Origin: a methanogenic archaeon ISO4-H5
GTDB taxonomy: Archaea; Thermoplasmatota; Thermoplasmata; Methanomassiliicoccales; Methanomethylophilaceae
Direction: 5' to 3'
Length of the DNA: 64,000 nucleotides
Assembly: GCA_001560915.1 (NCBI GenBank)
Contig: CP014214.1
Location: 1,240,001 to 1,304,000 of the forward strand
Below are positions 53,490-60,457 of this stretch, piece by piece. Both the position numbers and the translations under genes were made by a program. Numbering within the stretch: the stretch's first letter is position 1; each line of letters starts with the position of its first letter. Under the pieces are notes generated by a model. That model did no database searches. It was not told the DNA's origin and was given only the letters and a program-made list of their open reading frames with translations.

Positions 53490-53499
53490 GGCTTTCGCC
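53490..53499 (-). other. GGC-GAAA-GCC hairpin at the tnpB 3' end
   Basis: A small GNRA-loop hairpin 9 nt past the tnpB stop on the minus strand, in the 78 nt between the stop and the element end. In TnpB systems the guide RNA covers the tnpB 3' end and the element end, so this could be part of an omegaRNA scaffold. Confidence 0.3.
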
Positions 53500-53507
53500 T
53501 CGGTAAT

Positions 53508-54773
53508 TCAGGCAATCGGTGACGTGCCAAGGATGTCGAACCCCATCCCGCGTCTAAGTACGTTCTCGCATGCGTTGTCGTCACGGTGTATGGTGAAACC
53601 GCAGAATCTGCAACGGAAGGTCTCTTCGCTGAACGGATCGTTCAGCATTCCGCATTTGGTGCAGATCCTGCTCGTGTAGGCGGGATTCACTGGAACTATC
53701 TCAGACCCGGTTTCTTCCCCCTTGTATCTGAGCAGTCTCATGAACGTCCCCGCGCTCGCATCGCGGAACAGTTTCCTTGATTCTTTGTTGTCCTGTAAAT
53801 CAATAAGATCTCTGACGGAAAGGTCCTCCACGAAGATCTTCGTGCGATTCTGAGCTATCGATCTCGTAGCTTTCTGCAGAAGATCGTTCTTGCTGTCTCC
53901 GATCCTCTTAAGGAGATGATTCATATGACCCAGATACTTCCTGCGTTCCTCTGAACCCTTCTCCGTCTTCGATATCTTGCGTTGGATTCTGGCAAGTTTC
54001 TTCTCATTCTTCCTCATGGTACGGTGGTTCTCCACCACCGTACCGTCGGTGAGTGTGGCCACTCTCCTGGCACCCAGGTCAAGACCAACAGGATCAGGAG
54101 TTTCCGCATCCATGTACCATGTACGGTTATCAGGTATCTCGAGACATTCGCAGAAGATCGTGATGTACCATTTGTTGCTCTTACCCATCTTCTTCCTGGA
54201 GATGACGGCCTGTTTCATGCAATCAGTGGGAACTCTCTTGATGATGCTATTGTCAGAGGATCTGACCCAGCCTACGCCTCCGAGGAACATACGCGGTTTC
54301 TTTCCCTTGAACAATCCTTGGGTATCCAAGCGATATTTATTGTTCTCTGTATATGTGAACGAGTCGTATCTCCCGTCAGTCCTGAATCTGGGTTTTCCTG
54401 CGGAAGAATCATCTATCAAAGAATCAAACCAGCGTTGATATGCTTTGTATATCCTGCAGCCGACTTCTCTGACTGCAGAACCGTAAGCATCCCGTCTCCA
54501 GAGGTTGATCTCCCTGAACTCTCCTGCTTTTGCGGTGAGTTCGAATTCCGATGGGAACCTCGGAAGAGGGTTGGTATCCGTTTCGTACAGCGAAGCATCA
54601 TCGCCCTCTTGTACACCCATGCTCTCGCGCCATTCATCGTACCTTTTAGTGAAGTCCCTGCAGTATTCGTTGAGATCGTTATAGGTGGCTCTGCAGGCGT
54701 GCAGGGTCAGTAACATCCTCTTCTCCTGTTCGGGTTTAGGGAAGAGCTGGATCTTCACGGTACGATACGGCAT
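53508..54773 (-). CDS. tnpB: TnpB RNA-guided nuclease-family protein
   Basis: 421 residues. RuvC-I Asp232 in PVGLDLGARRVATL, RuvC-II Glu316 in KIFVEDLSVRDL and RuvC-III Asp398 in IHRDDNACENV are all present. The zinc finger has Cys371, Cys374, Cys388 and Cys391 (CTKCG, CRFCG). N-terminal RTVKIQLFPKPEQEK is typical of OrfB. Nothing suggests inactivation. TnpB proteins are ancestors of Cas12 and cut DNA using an omegaRNA made from the element end. Start at the ATG at 54773: TATA at 54796-54802 is about 26 nt upstream (leaderless); an ATG 3 nt earlier is possible. Confidence 0.93.
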   Translation of the reverse strand: MPYRTVKIQLFPKPEQEKRMLLTLHACRATYNDLNEYCRDFTKRYDEWRESMGVQEGDDASLYETDTNPLPRFPSEFELTAKAGEFREINLWRRDAYGSAVREVGCRIYKAYQRWFDSLIDDSSAGKPRFRTDGRYDSFTYTENNKYRLDTQGLFKGKKPRMFLGGVGWVRSSDNSIIKRVPTDCMKQAVISRKKMGKSNKWYITIFCECLEIPDNRTWYMDAETPDPVGLDLGARRVATLTDGTVVENHRTMRKNEKKLARIQRKISKTEKGSEERRKYLGHMNHLLKRIGDSKNDLLQKATRSIAQNRTKIFVEDLSVRDLIDLQDNKESRKLFRDASAGTFMRLLRYKGEETGSEIVPVNPAYTSRICTKCGMLNDPFSEETFRCRFCGFTIHRDDNACENVLRRGMGFDILGTSPIA

Positions 54774-54798
54774 CATTCTAGATACGTTGTTTCGTGGT

Positions 54799-54851
54799 AT
54801 ATAAAGTTCACAGGGGGAGGTCGCCGAAAGTACCGAAAGTGACCGAAACTG
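54799..54851 (-). repeat. Promoter module, copy B (upstream of tnpB)
   Basis: Opposite-strand copy of the module at 49996-50039. On the minus strand: CAGTTTCGGTCACTTTCGG, an additional TACTTTCGG unit, then CGACCTCCCCCTGTGAAC and the TATA box. The two copies point to different genes with the same spacing to the start codon. Confidence 0.75.
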
Positions 54852-54890
54852 AAATCTGATTGACCAAAAGACAACTCAATCAACCACTCG

Positions 54891-54916
54891 ATTTCCACAC
54901 ACTTCGTTATAGAACC
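54891..54916 (-). repeat. Right terminal inverted repeat
   Basis: Minus-strand reading begins GGTTCTATAACGAAGTGTGT and ends GGAAAT; one mismatch to the left repeat. Confidence 0.85.
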
Positions 54917-54924
54917 ACCTTCAT
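54917..54924. repeat. Target-site duplication, right copy
   Basis: ACCTTCAT, identical to 53422-53429, in the same orientation. Confidence 0.85.
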
Positions 54925-55008
54925 TCCGAACCCGGAGAAGCGGTACTGATCAGTTCCGATACACGTCTGAATGGCATTGCTTCAGAGATGGGAATCGGAA
55001 CCGATTAA
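54925..55008 (+). pseudogene. HAD-like phosphatase gene, 3' part
   Basis: 27 codons plus TAA that continue exactly the frame of the 5' part: SEPGEAVLISSDTRLNGIAS then EMGIGTD. AVLISSDTRLNGIASEMGI resembles HAD motif IV (usually GDSxxD...A..AG). Now separated from its start by the element and not expressed on its own. Confidence 0.78.
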
Positions 55009-55030
55009 GATCAAAAGAGGAACGTAAGAA

Positions 55031-55192
55031 TCAGTCTTCTTTCCTGAGGGAGCAGTGCTTGGTCTCTCCGCAGGTACAGTTCCTGTCGCCTCCGCAGCAC
55101 TTCTCCTCGTGGAAGTTCTTGTAGCTGCCGTAGGCGGCGCAGATTATCACGGCGACGAGAATCAGGGCCACTATGATGGTGACTGTGTTCAT
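55031..55192 (-). CDS. Small Cys-rich membrane protein near feo operon
   Basis: 53 residues: an N-terminal hydrophobic helix (TVTIIVALILVAVIICAAYG) and a short Cys-rich tail with CCGGDRNCTCGE and KHCSLR (six Cys in all, one in the helix). The layout is that of FeoB-associated Cys-rich membrane proteins, which may receive or chaperone Fe(II) or a cluster. It has its own promoter: TTTAAATATC at about 55215-55224, 26 nt before the ATG (leaderless). A degenerate iron box overlaps the TATA. Confidence 0.72.
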   Translation of the reverse strand: MNTVTIIVALILVAVIICAAYGSYKNFHEEKCCGGDRNCTCGETKHCSLRKED

Positions 55193-55218
55193 GCGTGGAT
55201 GATGTTCCCGAGAGATAT

Positions 55219-55263
55219 TTAAAGATTCCTAAATTTGCTGGATTCAAATTTAGTGAAAACTAA
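55219..55263. promoter_or_regulatory. Candidate iron-regulator sites upstream of the small Cys-rich gene
   Basis: On the minus strand TTAGGAATCTTTAA (55219-55232) overlaps the TATA box. CTAAATTTG-N7-CAAATTTAG (55229-55253) is a perfect 9-bp dyad, and TTAG-N6-CTAA occurs at 55250-55263. These resemble the TTAGGWATRWCTAA boxes at feo and the DtxR-type gene but are less exact. Confidence 0.45.
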
Positions 55264-55271
55264 AATTTCGG

Positions 55272-55297
55272 TTCAGGGGGTCCTAAAACCCCCTGAA
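55272..55297 (-). terminator. Terminator of the feo operon
   Basis: Perfect 9-bp stem TTCAGGGGG / CCCCCTGAA with an 8-nt loop, 7 nt after the last feo-operon gene. No pure T run; T-rich sequence follows on the minus strand. Confidence 0.65.
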
Positions 55298-55304
55298 AAT
55301 GGGT

Positions 55305-55484
55305 TTAATTCTGCTCGTCCTGACGGATCGTGCAGTTAATCTTGGAGCAGCCTCCGCCGCACTTTCCCGCATGGGGGCAGGCATAGCAGAGGTCGTTGTT
55401 GCGCGCCATCCTGTACACGCGGTAGGCCGCATGTGCGAGGAGGAGCACCACGAGAGCTCCGACGACGAAGGTTGCCAAGTTCAT
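55305..55484 (-). CDS. FeoB-associated Cys-rich membrane protein
   Basis: 59 residues: hydrophobic helix (ATFVVGALVVLLLAHAAYRV) then CYACPHAGKCGGGCSKINC, a five-Cys tail in the PF12669-like pattern. It begins 1 nt after the feoB stop, so it is translated with it. Family members always accompany FeoB and are thought to assist iron delivery at the inner face of the membrane. The neighbouring 53-residue protein is a related second copy. Confidence 0.82.
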   Translation of the reverse strand: MNLATFVVGALVVLLLAHAAYRVYRMARNNDLCYACPHAGKCGGGCSKINCTIRQDEQN

Positions 55485-55485
55485 A

Positions 55486-57666
55486 TCACTCAGCCTCGGC
55501 CTTGGGTGCCTTTACCTTTCCGAGAAGAGCACAGATCCTCTCGACGGAATTGGGCACTGCAATCACGTACACAGGTACGATGATGGCGATTATCGCGAAG
55601 ATAATCATCCAGCTGAATCCGCCCGTGCTTATCAGCCAGAACTGATAGAAGATGGCGGACACTCCGTATGCAGTTACACACTGGTAAAGAACCGCGACGA
55701 GGGTCTTCCTCCAGCTTCCGAGCTCCCTCCTCATGGCTCCTATGGCCGCGAAACAGGGTGCGCAGAGCAGGTTGAAGATGAGCATCGACATGGCGATTCC
55801 GGAAGTGGTGAAACTTGCGAGTGCGGCAGAGGTGATGAAATCATCGCCGTCGACAGCGGAGTTAATCAGGACCGCAACGGTTCCCAGCAGGTTCTCCTTG
55901 GCCAGCAGACCGGTGATGGTAGCTACGGAGAGCTCCCAGTGTTCGCCGAATCCGAGCGGCAGGAAGATCCAGGAGAATGCGTTACCGATGGCGGAGAGGT
56001 AGGACCCGGTGGTGGTGTTGTCACCGAGGTAGGTGAACCATTTTCCGTCGACGGTTCCGAACGATGCGAGCAGCCAGATGATGACCGCGGAGAGCAGGAT
56101 CAGGGTTCCTGCCTTCTTGACGAAGGCCCAGGACTTCTCCACGACGGAGGTGATCACGTTGCCGGGCATGGGGCAGTGGTAGACGGGCAGCTCCATGACG
56201 AAAGGCGAGGGCTTTCCGATGAATCCAGGGAACTTCTTGAGGAAGAGACCGGACAGCAGGATCATGACGATACCCAGCAGATACATTCCGAGGGTAACGG
56301 CTGCGGATGCGTGGAAGAACGCCGCGATGACGACGGTCATGATGGGCAGCTTGGCGCTGCAGGGCATGAAGGTGGTGCACATCACGGAGACGTTCCTGTT
56401 GGATTCGTCCTCGATGGTCCTGGTTCCCATGATGGCGGGAACACCGCATCCGATACCGATGACGGCGGGGATGACGGCCTTTCCGGAGAGTCCGAAGCGG
56501 TAGAAGATACGGTCGAGCAGATACGCGACACGTGCCATGTAACCGCACTCCTCCAGGATGGCGAGGCAGAAGAACAGTACGATAATCTGCGGGAGGAATC
56601 CGATGACTGCTCCCACACCTCCGATGATACCGGAAATGATCAGGTCGTGGAGGAAGGGATCGACACCCGCATTCAAGAGGGCCTTTCCGAGATTGTGGGA
56701 GACCCATGCGTCGAATCCGTCGTTGATGAAGTCCACACCCATGGTACCGATGGTCTGCACGGAGATGTAGTAGACCACGTACATGATGGCAATGAAGATG
56801 AAGATACCTGCCACCCTGTTGATGAGGATGGAGTCGATCTTGTCGGAGAGCCTACTGCCGGAGACGGCATTCTCGGACTTGGTGAGACAGGTGGCCTGAA
56901 TCCTGGACCCAGCATCATACCTGGCGGTGGCCACGATCTGGACGCCGTCGTCGTTGGCCTCCTTCTCGAAGGCGGAGACGATTTCCAGTCCTGCGTCGAC
57001 CTCGTTCTTCTCGAGGCTCTCGAGGACCATGCTGTCCCTCTCGATGAGCTTGATGGATGCCCACCTGACGAGTTCGGGCCTGAGTCCCGAACCGATGGCT
57101 TCGGATACCTTGGTGACGCAGTCTTCCAACTGGGCACCGTAATCGATCTTGTTGGGGACCTTCTTGGAATCGTAGGCACGCTGAACCGCTTCTGCGATTG
57201 CTGCGGTTCCCTGTCCTTTGGTTCCCACAGTCTCGACGACCTCGCATCCGAGAACCTCGGAGAGCTTGGCCGCATCCACTTTCATACCGCTCTTCTCGGC
57301 GACATCGGTCATGTTGAGGATGACCACCATCGGGATGGCGAGATCCGCTACCTGGGTCAGCAGGTACAGACCCCTTTCGAGGTTGGATGCGTCGAGGATG
57401 TTGATGGCCACGTCGGGATTGTCGCTGGCGGTTCCGATAAGGTAGTCGCGGGAGACTACCTCCTCGGGGGAGTAGGGGGAGAGGGAGTAGATACCGGGCA
57501 GATCGACTACAAGGATCTTGTCCTTGGAGTATCCCCTGATGAATCCTTCCTTCCTCTCGACGGTGACACCGGGCCAGTTACCGGTCTTCTGGATGGAGCC
57601 GGTGAGTTTGTTGAAAACGGTTGTCTTTCCGCTGTTGGGGTTTCCGATAAGTGCTGCTGTAATCAT
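55486..57666 (-). CDS. feoB: Ferrous iron transporter B
   Basis: 726-residue Fe(II) permease. N-terminal G domain: G1 GNPNSGKTTVFN (residues 8-19), G3 VVDLPGIYSL, G4 LNMTDVAEK. A GDI-like linker follows, then two Gate-type membrane halves with the conserved Cys-containing GIGCGVPAIMGTRT and, in the second, CAPCFAAIGAMRRE. The helix count fits eight or more. Overlaps feoA by 4 nt. It is part of a four-gene operon with a leading secreted-anchor gene, feoA and the small Cys-rich gene. Confidence 0.96.
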   Translation of the reverse strand: MITAALIGNPNSGKTTVFNKLTGSIQKTGNWPGVTVERKEGFIRGYSKDKILVVDLPGIYSLSPYSPEEVVSRDYLIGTASDNPDVAINILDASNLERGLYLLTQVADLAIPMVVILNMTDVAEKSGMKVDAAKLSEVLGCEVVETVGTKGQGTAAIAEAVQRAYDSKKVPNKIDYGAQLEDCVTKVSEAIGSGLRPELVRWASIKLIERDSMVLESLEKNEVDAGLEIVSAFEKEANDDGVQIVATARYDAGSRIQATCLTKSENAVSGSRLSDKIDSILINRVAGIFIFIAIMYVVYYISVQTIGTMGVDFINDGFDAWVSHNLGKALLNAGVDPFLHDLIISGIIGGVGAVIGFLPQIIVLFFCLAILEECGYMARVAYLLDRIFYRFGLSGKAVIPAVIGIGCGVPAIMGTRTIEDESNRNVSVMCTTFMPCSAKLPIMTVVIAAFFHASAAVTLGMYLLGIVMILLSGLFLKKFPGFIGKPSPFVMELPVYHCPMPGNVITSVVEKSWAFVKKAGTLILLSAVIIWLLASFGTVDGKWFTYLGDNTTTGSYLSAIGNAFSWIFLPLGFGEHWELSVATITGLLAKENLLGTVAVLINSAVDGDDFITSAALASFTTSGIAMSMLIFNLLCAPCFAAIGAMRRELGSWRKTLVAVLYQCVTAYGVSAIFYQFWLISTGGFSWMIIFAIIAIIVPVYVIAVPNSVERICALLGKVKAPKAEAE

Positions 57667-57914
57667 TCAGATACCTCCTTGGCGGGGGTGATGATGTCGA
57701 GTTCGACGATGTCGGCCTCGACCTTCCTGATGGTGAGCCTGAAGCCCCTGAGCTGGATCTCGATGGGATCACCCAGAGGTGCTTTCCTGATGAGTTCGAC
57801 CTTGGCTCCGCGGGTCAGTCCGAAATCGAGCATGCGCTTCCTAAGCTGTCCGCTGCCGGATACGTTGGTAACGACGGCGATGTCACCCACTGCCATGTCC
57901 TTGAAGGTGCTCAT
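57663..57914 (-). CDS. feoA: Ferrous iron transport protein A
   Basis: 83-residue SH3-like protein (VGDIAVVTNVSGSGQLRKRMLDFGLTRGAK, APLGDPIEIQLRGFRLTIRK) that supports FeoB activity. Start at MSTFKDMAVGD, 8 nt after an AGGAGG-type site; the open frame upstream is a shadow. It overlaps feoB at its end and the leading gene at its start by 4 nt each, so the whole operon is tightly coupled. Confidence 0.93.
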   Translation of the reverse strand: MSTFKDMAVGDIAVVTNVSGSGQLRKRMLDFGLTRGAKVELIRKAPLGDPIEIQLRGFRLTIRKVEADIVELDIITPAKEVSE

Positions 57915-58957
57915 GATGCATTCCTCCTCTGGACGATGCGGTATACGACAAGTCCGATACCGATTACAAACAGGATGATAACAATCGCAGAAGTGATCCA
58001 CATGTAGTAGAGTGGATAGTCTCCGAACTTGTTGCCGTCGACATCGCTCTCTGCCCAGCTGGCGGTGAGTGCGAGAGAGGAACCTGCGGTTGCAGAGACT
58101 CCGCTGTCGGCTCCGTCAACATAGATCTTTCCGTCAAGGAAGGTGATGCTGGCACAGTCGCCTGCGAACTCCTCGCTCTCTCCCTGGACCCATGCACCGA
58201 GCTCGTACCAGGGGTACTCGAAACCGCACTCGGGGAGTGCCATGGTGATGCCGGCGTAGGCGCTGAAGGACTCCATCTCCTGGTTCTGGTATTTGTCCTG
58301 GGGATAGGAGATCTCTCCCTTGGCGAAGGTGAAGGTGACACAGGGCATAGAGTCGTTGACGGCGGTGATATCCGAACCGTATCCGGTGTTGGTCGCTTTC
58401 AGAGACTCGGTGTACGCGGTGGCCTCCTCCTCGGACATCTCCTCGGAGGGTGCTGCTGCGATTAGGGTGAGTCCTGGGGGAAGGTTCTTGAAACAGTCCT
58501 TCTCGAAGTGGAACATAGAATCACAGAGAATCAGAGGTTTGGCGGCTGCAACGGAAGAATAGTTGTCCGTCACATCCTTTGCTGTCACGACGCCGGTGAT
58601 TGCGTAGGCAACCTCTTCGACGGTGACTGTATTGAGAGAGATGTAGGCCCCGGTGAAAGCGGGATCGACGCCGTATACGGCCATCTCCTCTTCGGACTCT
58701 GTCTCATTTGTTATAACATATATGATGCCGCAGTATGCGTAAGCATCGGCGGTGACCTCCTTACCCTCGAGATAGAATGTCTTCTGACCATCGAGTTTCA
58801 AAGGTGCGTCTTCCTCCGCATCCGCCACAGGGCTGGTCAGGACCAGTAAGAAACTGGCTAAAACAAGTGCAAGGATTATAGCCGTCACGTACGCCTTCTT
58901 TCTGGCGGTTTCCGCGGCGGTTTGGTCTAACCTATTTTTAGGAATGACTAAATCCAT
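57911..58957 (-). CDS. Unknown membrane-anchored extracytoplasmic protein heading the feo operon
   Basis: 348 residues. A signal/anchor segment (AYVTAIILALVLASFLLVLT, residues about 22-41), an acidic outside domain of about 260 residues, and a C-terminal helix (MWITSAIVIILFVIGIGLVV) with basic tail. The domain shows repeated Glu/Asp-rich parts (EESEEFAGD, SEEMSEEEATAYTE) and four scattered Cys. It overlaps feoA by 4 nt. Placing it ahead of feoAB under the same iron-box promoter suggests a role in capturing or sensing Fe(II) outside the cell. No family recognised. Leaderless start fits TATA TTTAATAC near 58980-58988. Confidence 0.72.
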   Translation of the reverse strand: MDLVIPKNRLDQTAAETARKKAYVTAIILALVLASFLLVLTSPVADAEEDAPLKLDGQKTFYLEGKEVTADAYAYCGIIYVITNETESEEEMAVYGVDPAFTGAYISLNTVTVEEVAYAITGVVTAKDVTDNYSSVAAAKPLILCDSMFHFEKDCFKNLPPGLTLIAAAPSEEMSEEEATAYTESLKATNTGYGSDITAVNDSMPCVTFTFAKGEISYPQDKYQNQEMESFSAYAGITMALPECGFEYPWYELGAWVQGESEEFAGDCASITFLDGKIYVDGADSGVSATAGSSLALTASWAESDVDGNKFGDYPLYYMWITSAIVIILFVIGIGLVVYRIVQRRNAS

Positions 58958-59015
58958 GCCAACTGAATTTGTTAGGTAGTATTAAACCTCTTCTGTAAAA
59001 TTTAGGTATGACTAA
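58938..59015. promoter_or_regulatory. Array of three iron-type operators at the feo promoter
   Basis: TTAGGAATGACTAA (58938-58951, inside codons 3-7 of the first gene), TTAGGTAGTATTAA (58972-58985, overlapping the TATA box) and TTAGGTATGACTAA (59002-59015). Spacing is 34 and 30 nt, about three helical turns. The outer two fit TTAGGWATRWCTAA, also found before the DtxR-type gene. Confidence 0.68.
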
Positions 59016-59041
59016 CAAAGTTTGCTGGCCAAAGAGAGGAA

Positions 59042-59992
59042 TCAATCGGTTCCGTCTATTTTGATGATCTGCGTGTTCTGACGCCTGCGCAGATTCTCCA
59101 GCAGCATGGCAGCCTCCGGATGCCCGCCTTTAGCCGCTTTGCCGATGTACTCGAATCCCTTCTGCGGATCGGCATGCACACCCTCTCCGTTCAGGTACAT
59201 CCTTCCGATCTGGAAAGCGGCATCGGCATCGCCCGAATCCGCCAGCGGGAGGTAGAGGCTGAATGCCTTCTCCTTGTCCTGGGACACACCGTCCCCGGTG
59301 AAGTACATGGTGGCAAGGTTGAATCTGGCGATGGGGATCTGTTCGGCACAGCGGGAATACCATTCGGCAGCCAGGGGCTTGCCTCCTTCGACCTTCCCCT
59401 CGTAAGCGAAGACCGCGAGACGGAACATGGCCTCCGGGACCCCGAATCTTGCAGCCTGAAGGAACAGACCCTTGGCACGCTCCTCGTCAGCATCGATACC
59501 CATGTCGCCCTCATACATGCAGGCGAGCTTGAACGCTGCGGAACCGTCGCCGGCCTGTGCACCCTTGCCGTACATCTCAGACGCTTTCGCAGCGTCCCTC
59601 TCCGTCCCGACACCGTAGAAATAGAGGTCCCCGAGATAGTTGAAGGCAGGGGTGAACCCTCCCTCGCAGCACTTGGTGAAACATTCGAAGGCCTTGCCGG
59701 GATCGAAATAGGGCCCGTCCTCGGTGGAATACATATCCCCCAATCTGAACATCGCGGGGATGTTATCCTTTTCAGCGGCCTGACGGTAGAGTTCCACCGC
59801 TTTGGCGACGTCCTTCCCGACACCCTTGCCGGCCATGTAGAGCTCGGCAAGACCGAACATGCCCTGGGAATAACCGGCATCCGCCACGCTGCGGAAGAGG
59901 TCGGCCGCACGGCGGTTCTCCTCATCGGTGCTCTCCCTGGTGATTATCTGCACCGCTTCCACGCACAGCTGTTCGGCTTCCTTGGCATCCAT
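59042..59992 (-). CDS. Sel1-repeat protein
   Basis: 316 residues with about seven Sel1 repeats (FGLAELYMAGKGVGKDVAKA, FRLGDMYSTEDGPYFDPGKA, NYLGDLYFYGVGTERDAAKA, FNLATMYFTGDGVSQDKEKA, FQIGRMYLNGEGVHADPQKG). Start at MDAKEAEQL, 6 nt after AGGAGAGA; TGATATAG at 60027-60034 serves as TATA. It diverges from the ArsR gene. One of five Sel1 genes in this window. Partner unknown. Confidence 0.85.
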   Translation of the reverse strand: MDAKEAEQLCVEAVQIITRESTDEENRRAADLFRSVADAGYSQGMFGLAELYMAGKGVGKDVAKAVELYRQAAEKDNIPAMFRLGDMYSTEDGPYFDPGKAFECFTKCCEGGFTPAFNYLGDLYFYGVGTERDAAKASEMYGKGAQAGDGSAAFKLACMYEGDMGIDADEERAKGLFLQAARFGVPEAMFRLAVFAYEGKVEGGKPLAAEWYSRCAEQIPIARFNLATMYFTGDGVSQDKEKAFSLYLPLADSGDADAAFQIGRMYLNGEGVHADPQKGFEYIGKAAKGGHPEAAMLLENLRRRQNTQIIKIDGTD

Positions 59993-60053
59993 GGACGTCT
60001 CTCCTATGCTACGTAGAATGATTGGTCCTATATCAGACCAACCGCAGGGCAAG

Positions 60054-60062
60054 TTTTATTAA
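60054..60062 (+). promoter_or_regulatory. TATA box of the ArsR/P-type ATPase operon
   Basis: TTTTATTAA, predicted transcription start near 60084, which falls within the palindromic operator at 60071-60086. Confidence 0.5.
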
Positions 60063-60070
60063 TTGAATAG

Positions 60071-60086
60071 TTGTTCAATTGAACAA
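60071..60086. promoter_or_regulatory. ArsR-type operator
   Basis: Perfect 16-bp palindrome TTGTTCAATTGAACAA that covers the predicted transcription start of the metal-ATPase operon. The 12-2-12-type sites of ArsR/SmtB repressors look like this. A half-site ATTGAA lies just 5'. Confidence 0.65.
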
Positions 60087-60097
60087 TCAATCAAACG

Positions 60098-60457
60098 ATG
60101 GCGGCCCCCATGACAGAAAAAGACTGCGAATGCTGCGAGGACTCCTTCCAGGAAAAGATCCGCGAGGAGATGCTCGACGACGACACCGTGATGGAACTCT
60201 CCGATTTCTTCAAAATCTTCGGGGACAGCACCCGCCTGCGCATACTGTGGGCACTCCACAGCGCAGAGATGTGCGTACAGGGCATCAGCCTCGCGGTCGG
60301 GATGTCCGTTTCGGCGGTCTCGCATCAGCTTAAGACCCTCAAGGATGCCCATCTCGTCAAGTCCCGCAGGGAGGGCAAGCAGATCTACTACTCCATCTGC
60401 GACCACCATATCATGGAGATCCTCGACACCGCCCTCGAACACATCCGGGAGGAGTGA
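60098..60457 (+). CDS. ArsR/SmtB-family metal-sensing repressor
   Basis: 119 residues. An N-terminal Cys group (DCECCED) and the helix-3 metal box MCVQG, together with the winged helix (DSTRLRILWALHSAEMCV, SAVSHQLKTLKDAHLV), match CadC-type sensors for Cd/Pb/Zn. It should repress its own operon and be released by metal. Stop and the start of the ATPase overlap (GTGA). ATG at 60098 is used; ATG at 60110 gives a shorter protein that keeps all Cys. Confidence 0.88.
   Translation: MAAPMTEKDCECCEDSFQEKIREEMLDDDTVMELSDFFKIFGDSTRLRILWALHSAEMCVQGISLAVGMSVSAVSHQLKTLKDAHLVKSRREGKQIYYSICDHHIMEILDTALEHIREE

Larger units (their letters stand above)
53430..54916. mobile_element. 1,487-bp TnpB-bearing element with terminal inverted repeats
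   Basis: Bounded by 26-bp inverted repeats that differ at one base (GGTNCTATAACGAAGTGTGT plus GGAAAT, N being A at the left and T at the right end) and flanked by an 8-bp direct repeat. The only gene is tnpB on the minus strand; no TnpA (HUH) or DDE transposase is present. TIRs plus an 8-bp duplication point to mobilisation by a DDE-type transposase acting in trans, unlike IS200/IS605 elements, which have no TIRs and make no duplication. The insertion splits a HAD-like gene; the precise empty site can be rebuilt. Confidence 0.85.

Noticed and set aside
53490-53499. Hairpin as a simple terminator of tnpB
   Set aside because: Only 3 bp in the stem and a G/A-rich, not T-rich, stretch directly after it; kept instead as a weak guide-RNA structure candidate.
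53430-54916. Classification as an ordinary IS200/IS605 element
   Set aside because: No TnpA gene, and the terminal inverted repeats with 8-bp direct repeats do not fit IS605-type transposition.
55939-57978. 679-codon plus-strand ORF opposite feoB/feoA
   Set aside because: The minus strand encodes unmistakable FeoB and FeoA; the plus-strand translation is low-complexity Gly/Asp/Glu-rich.
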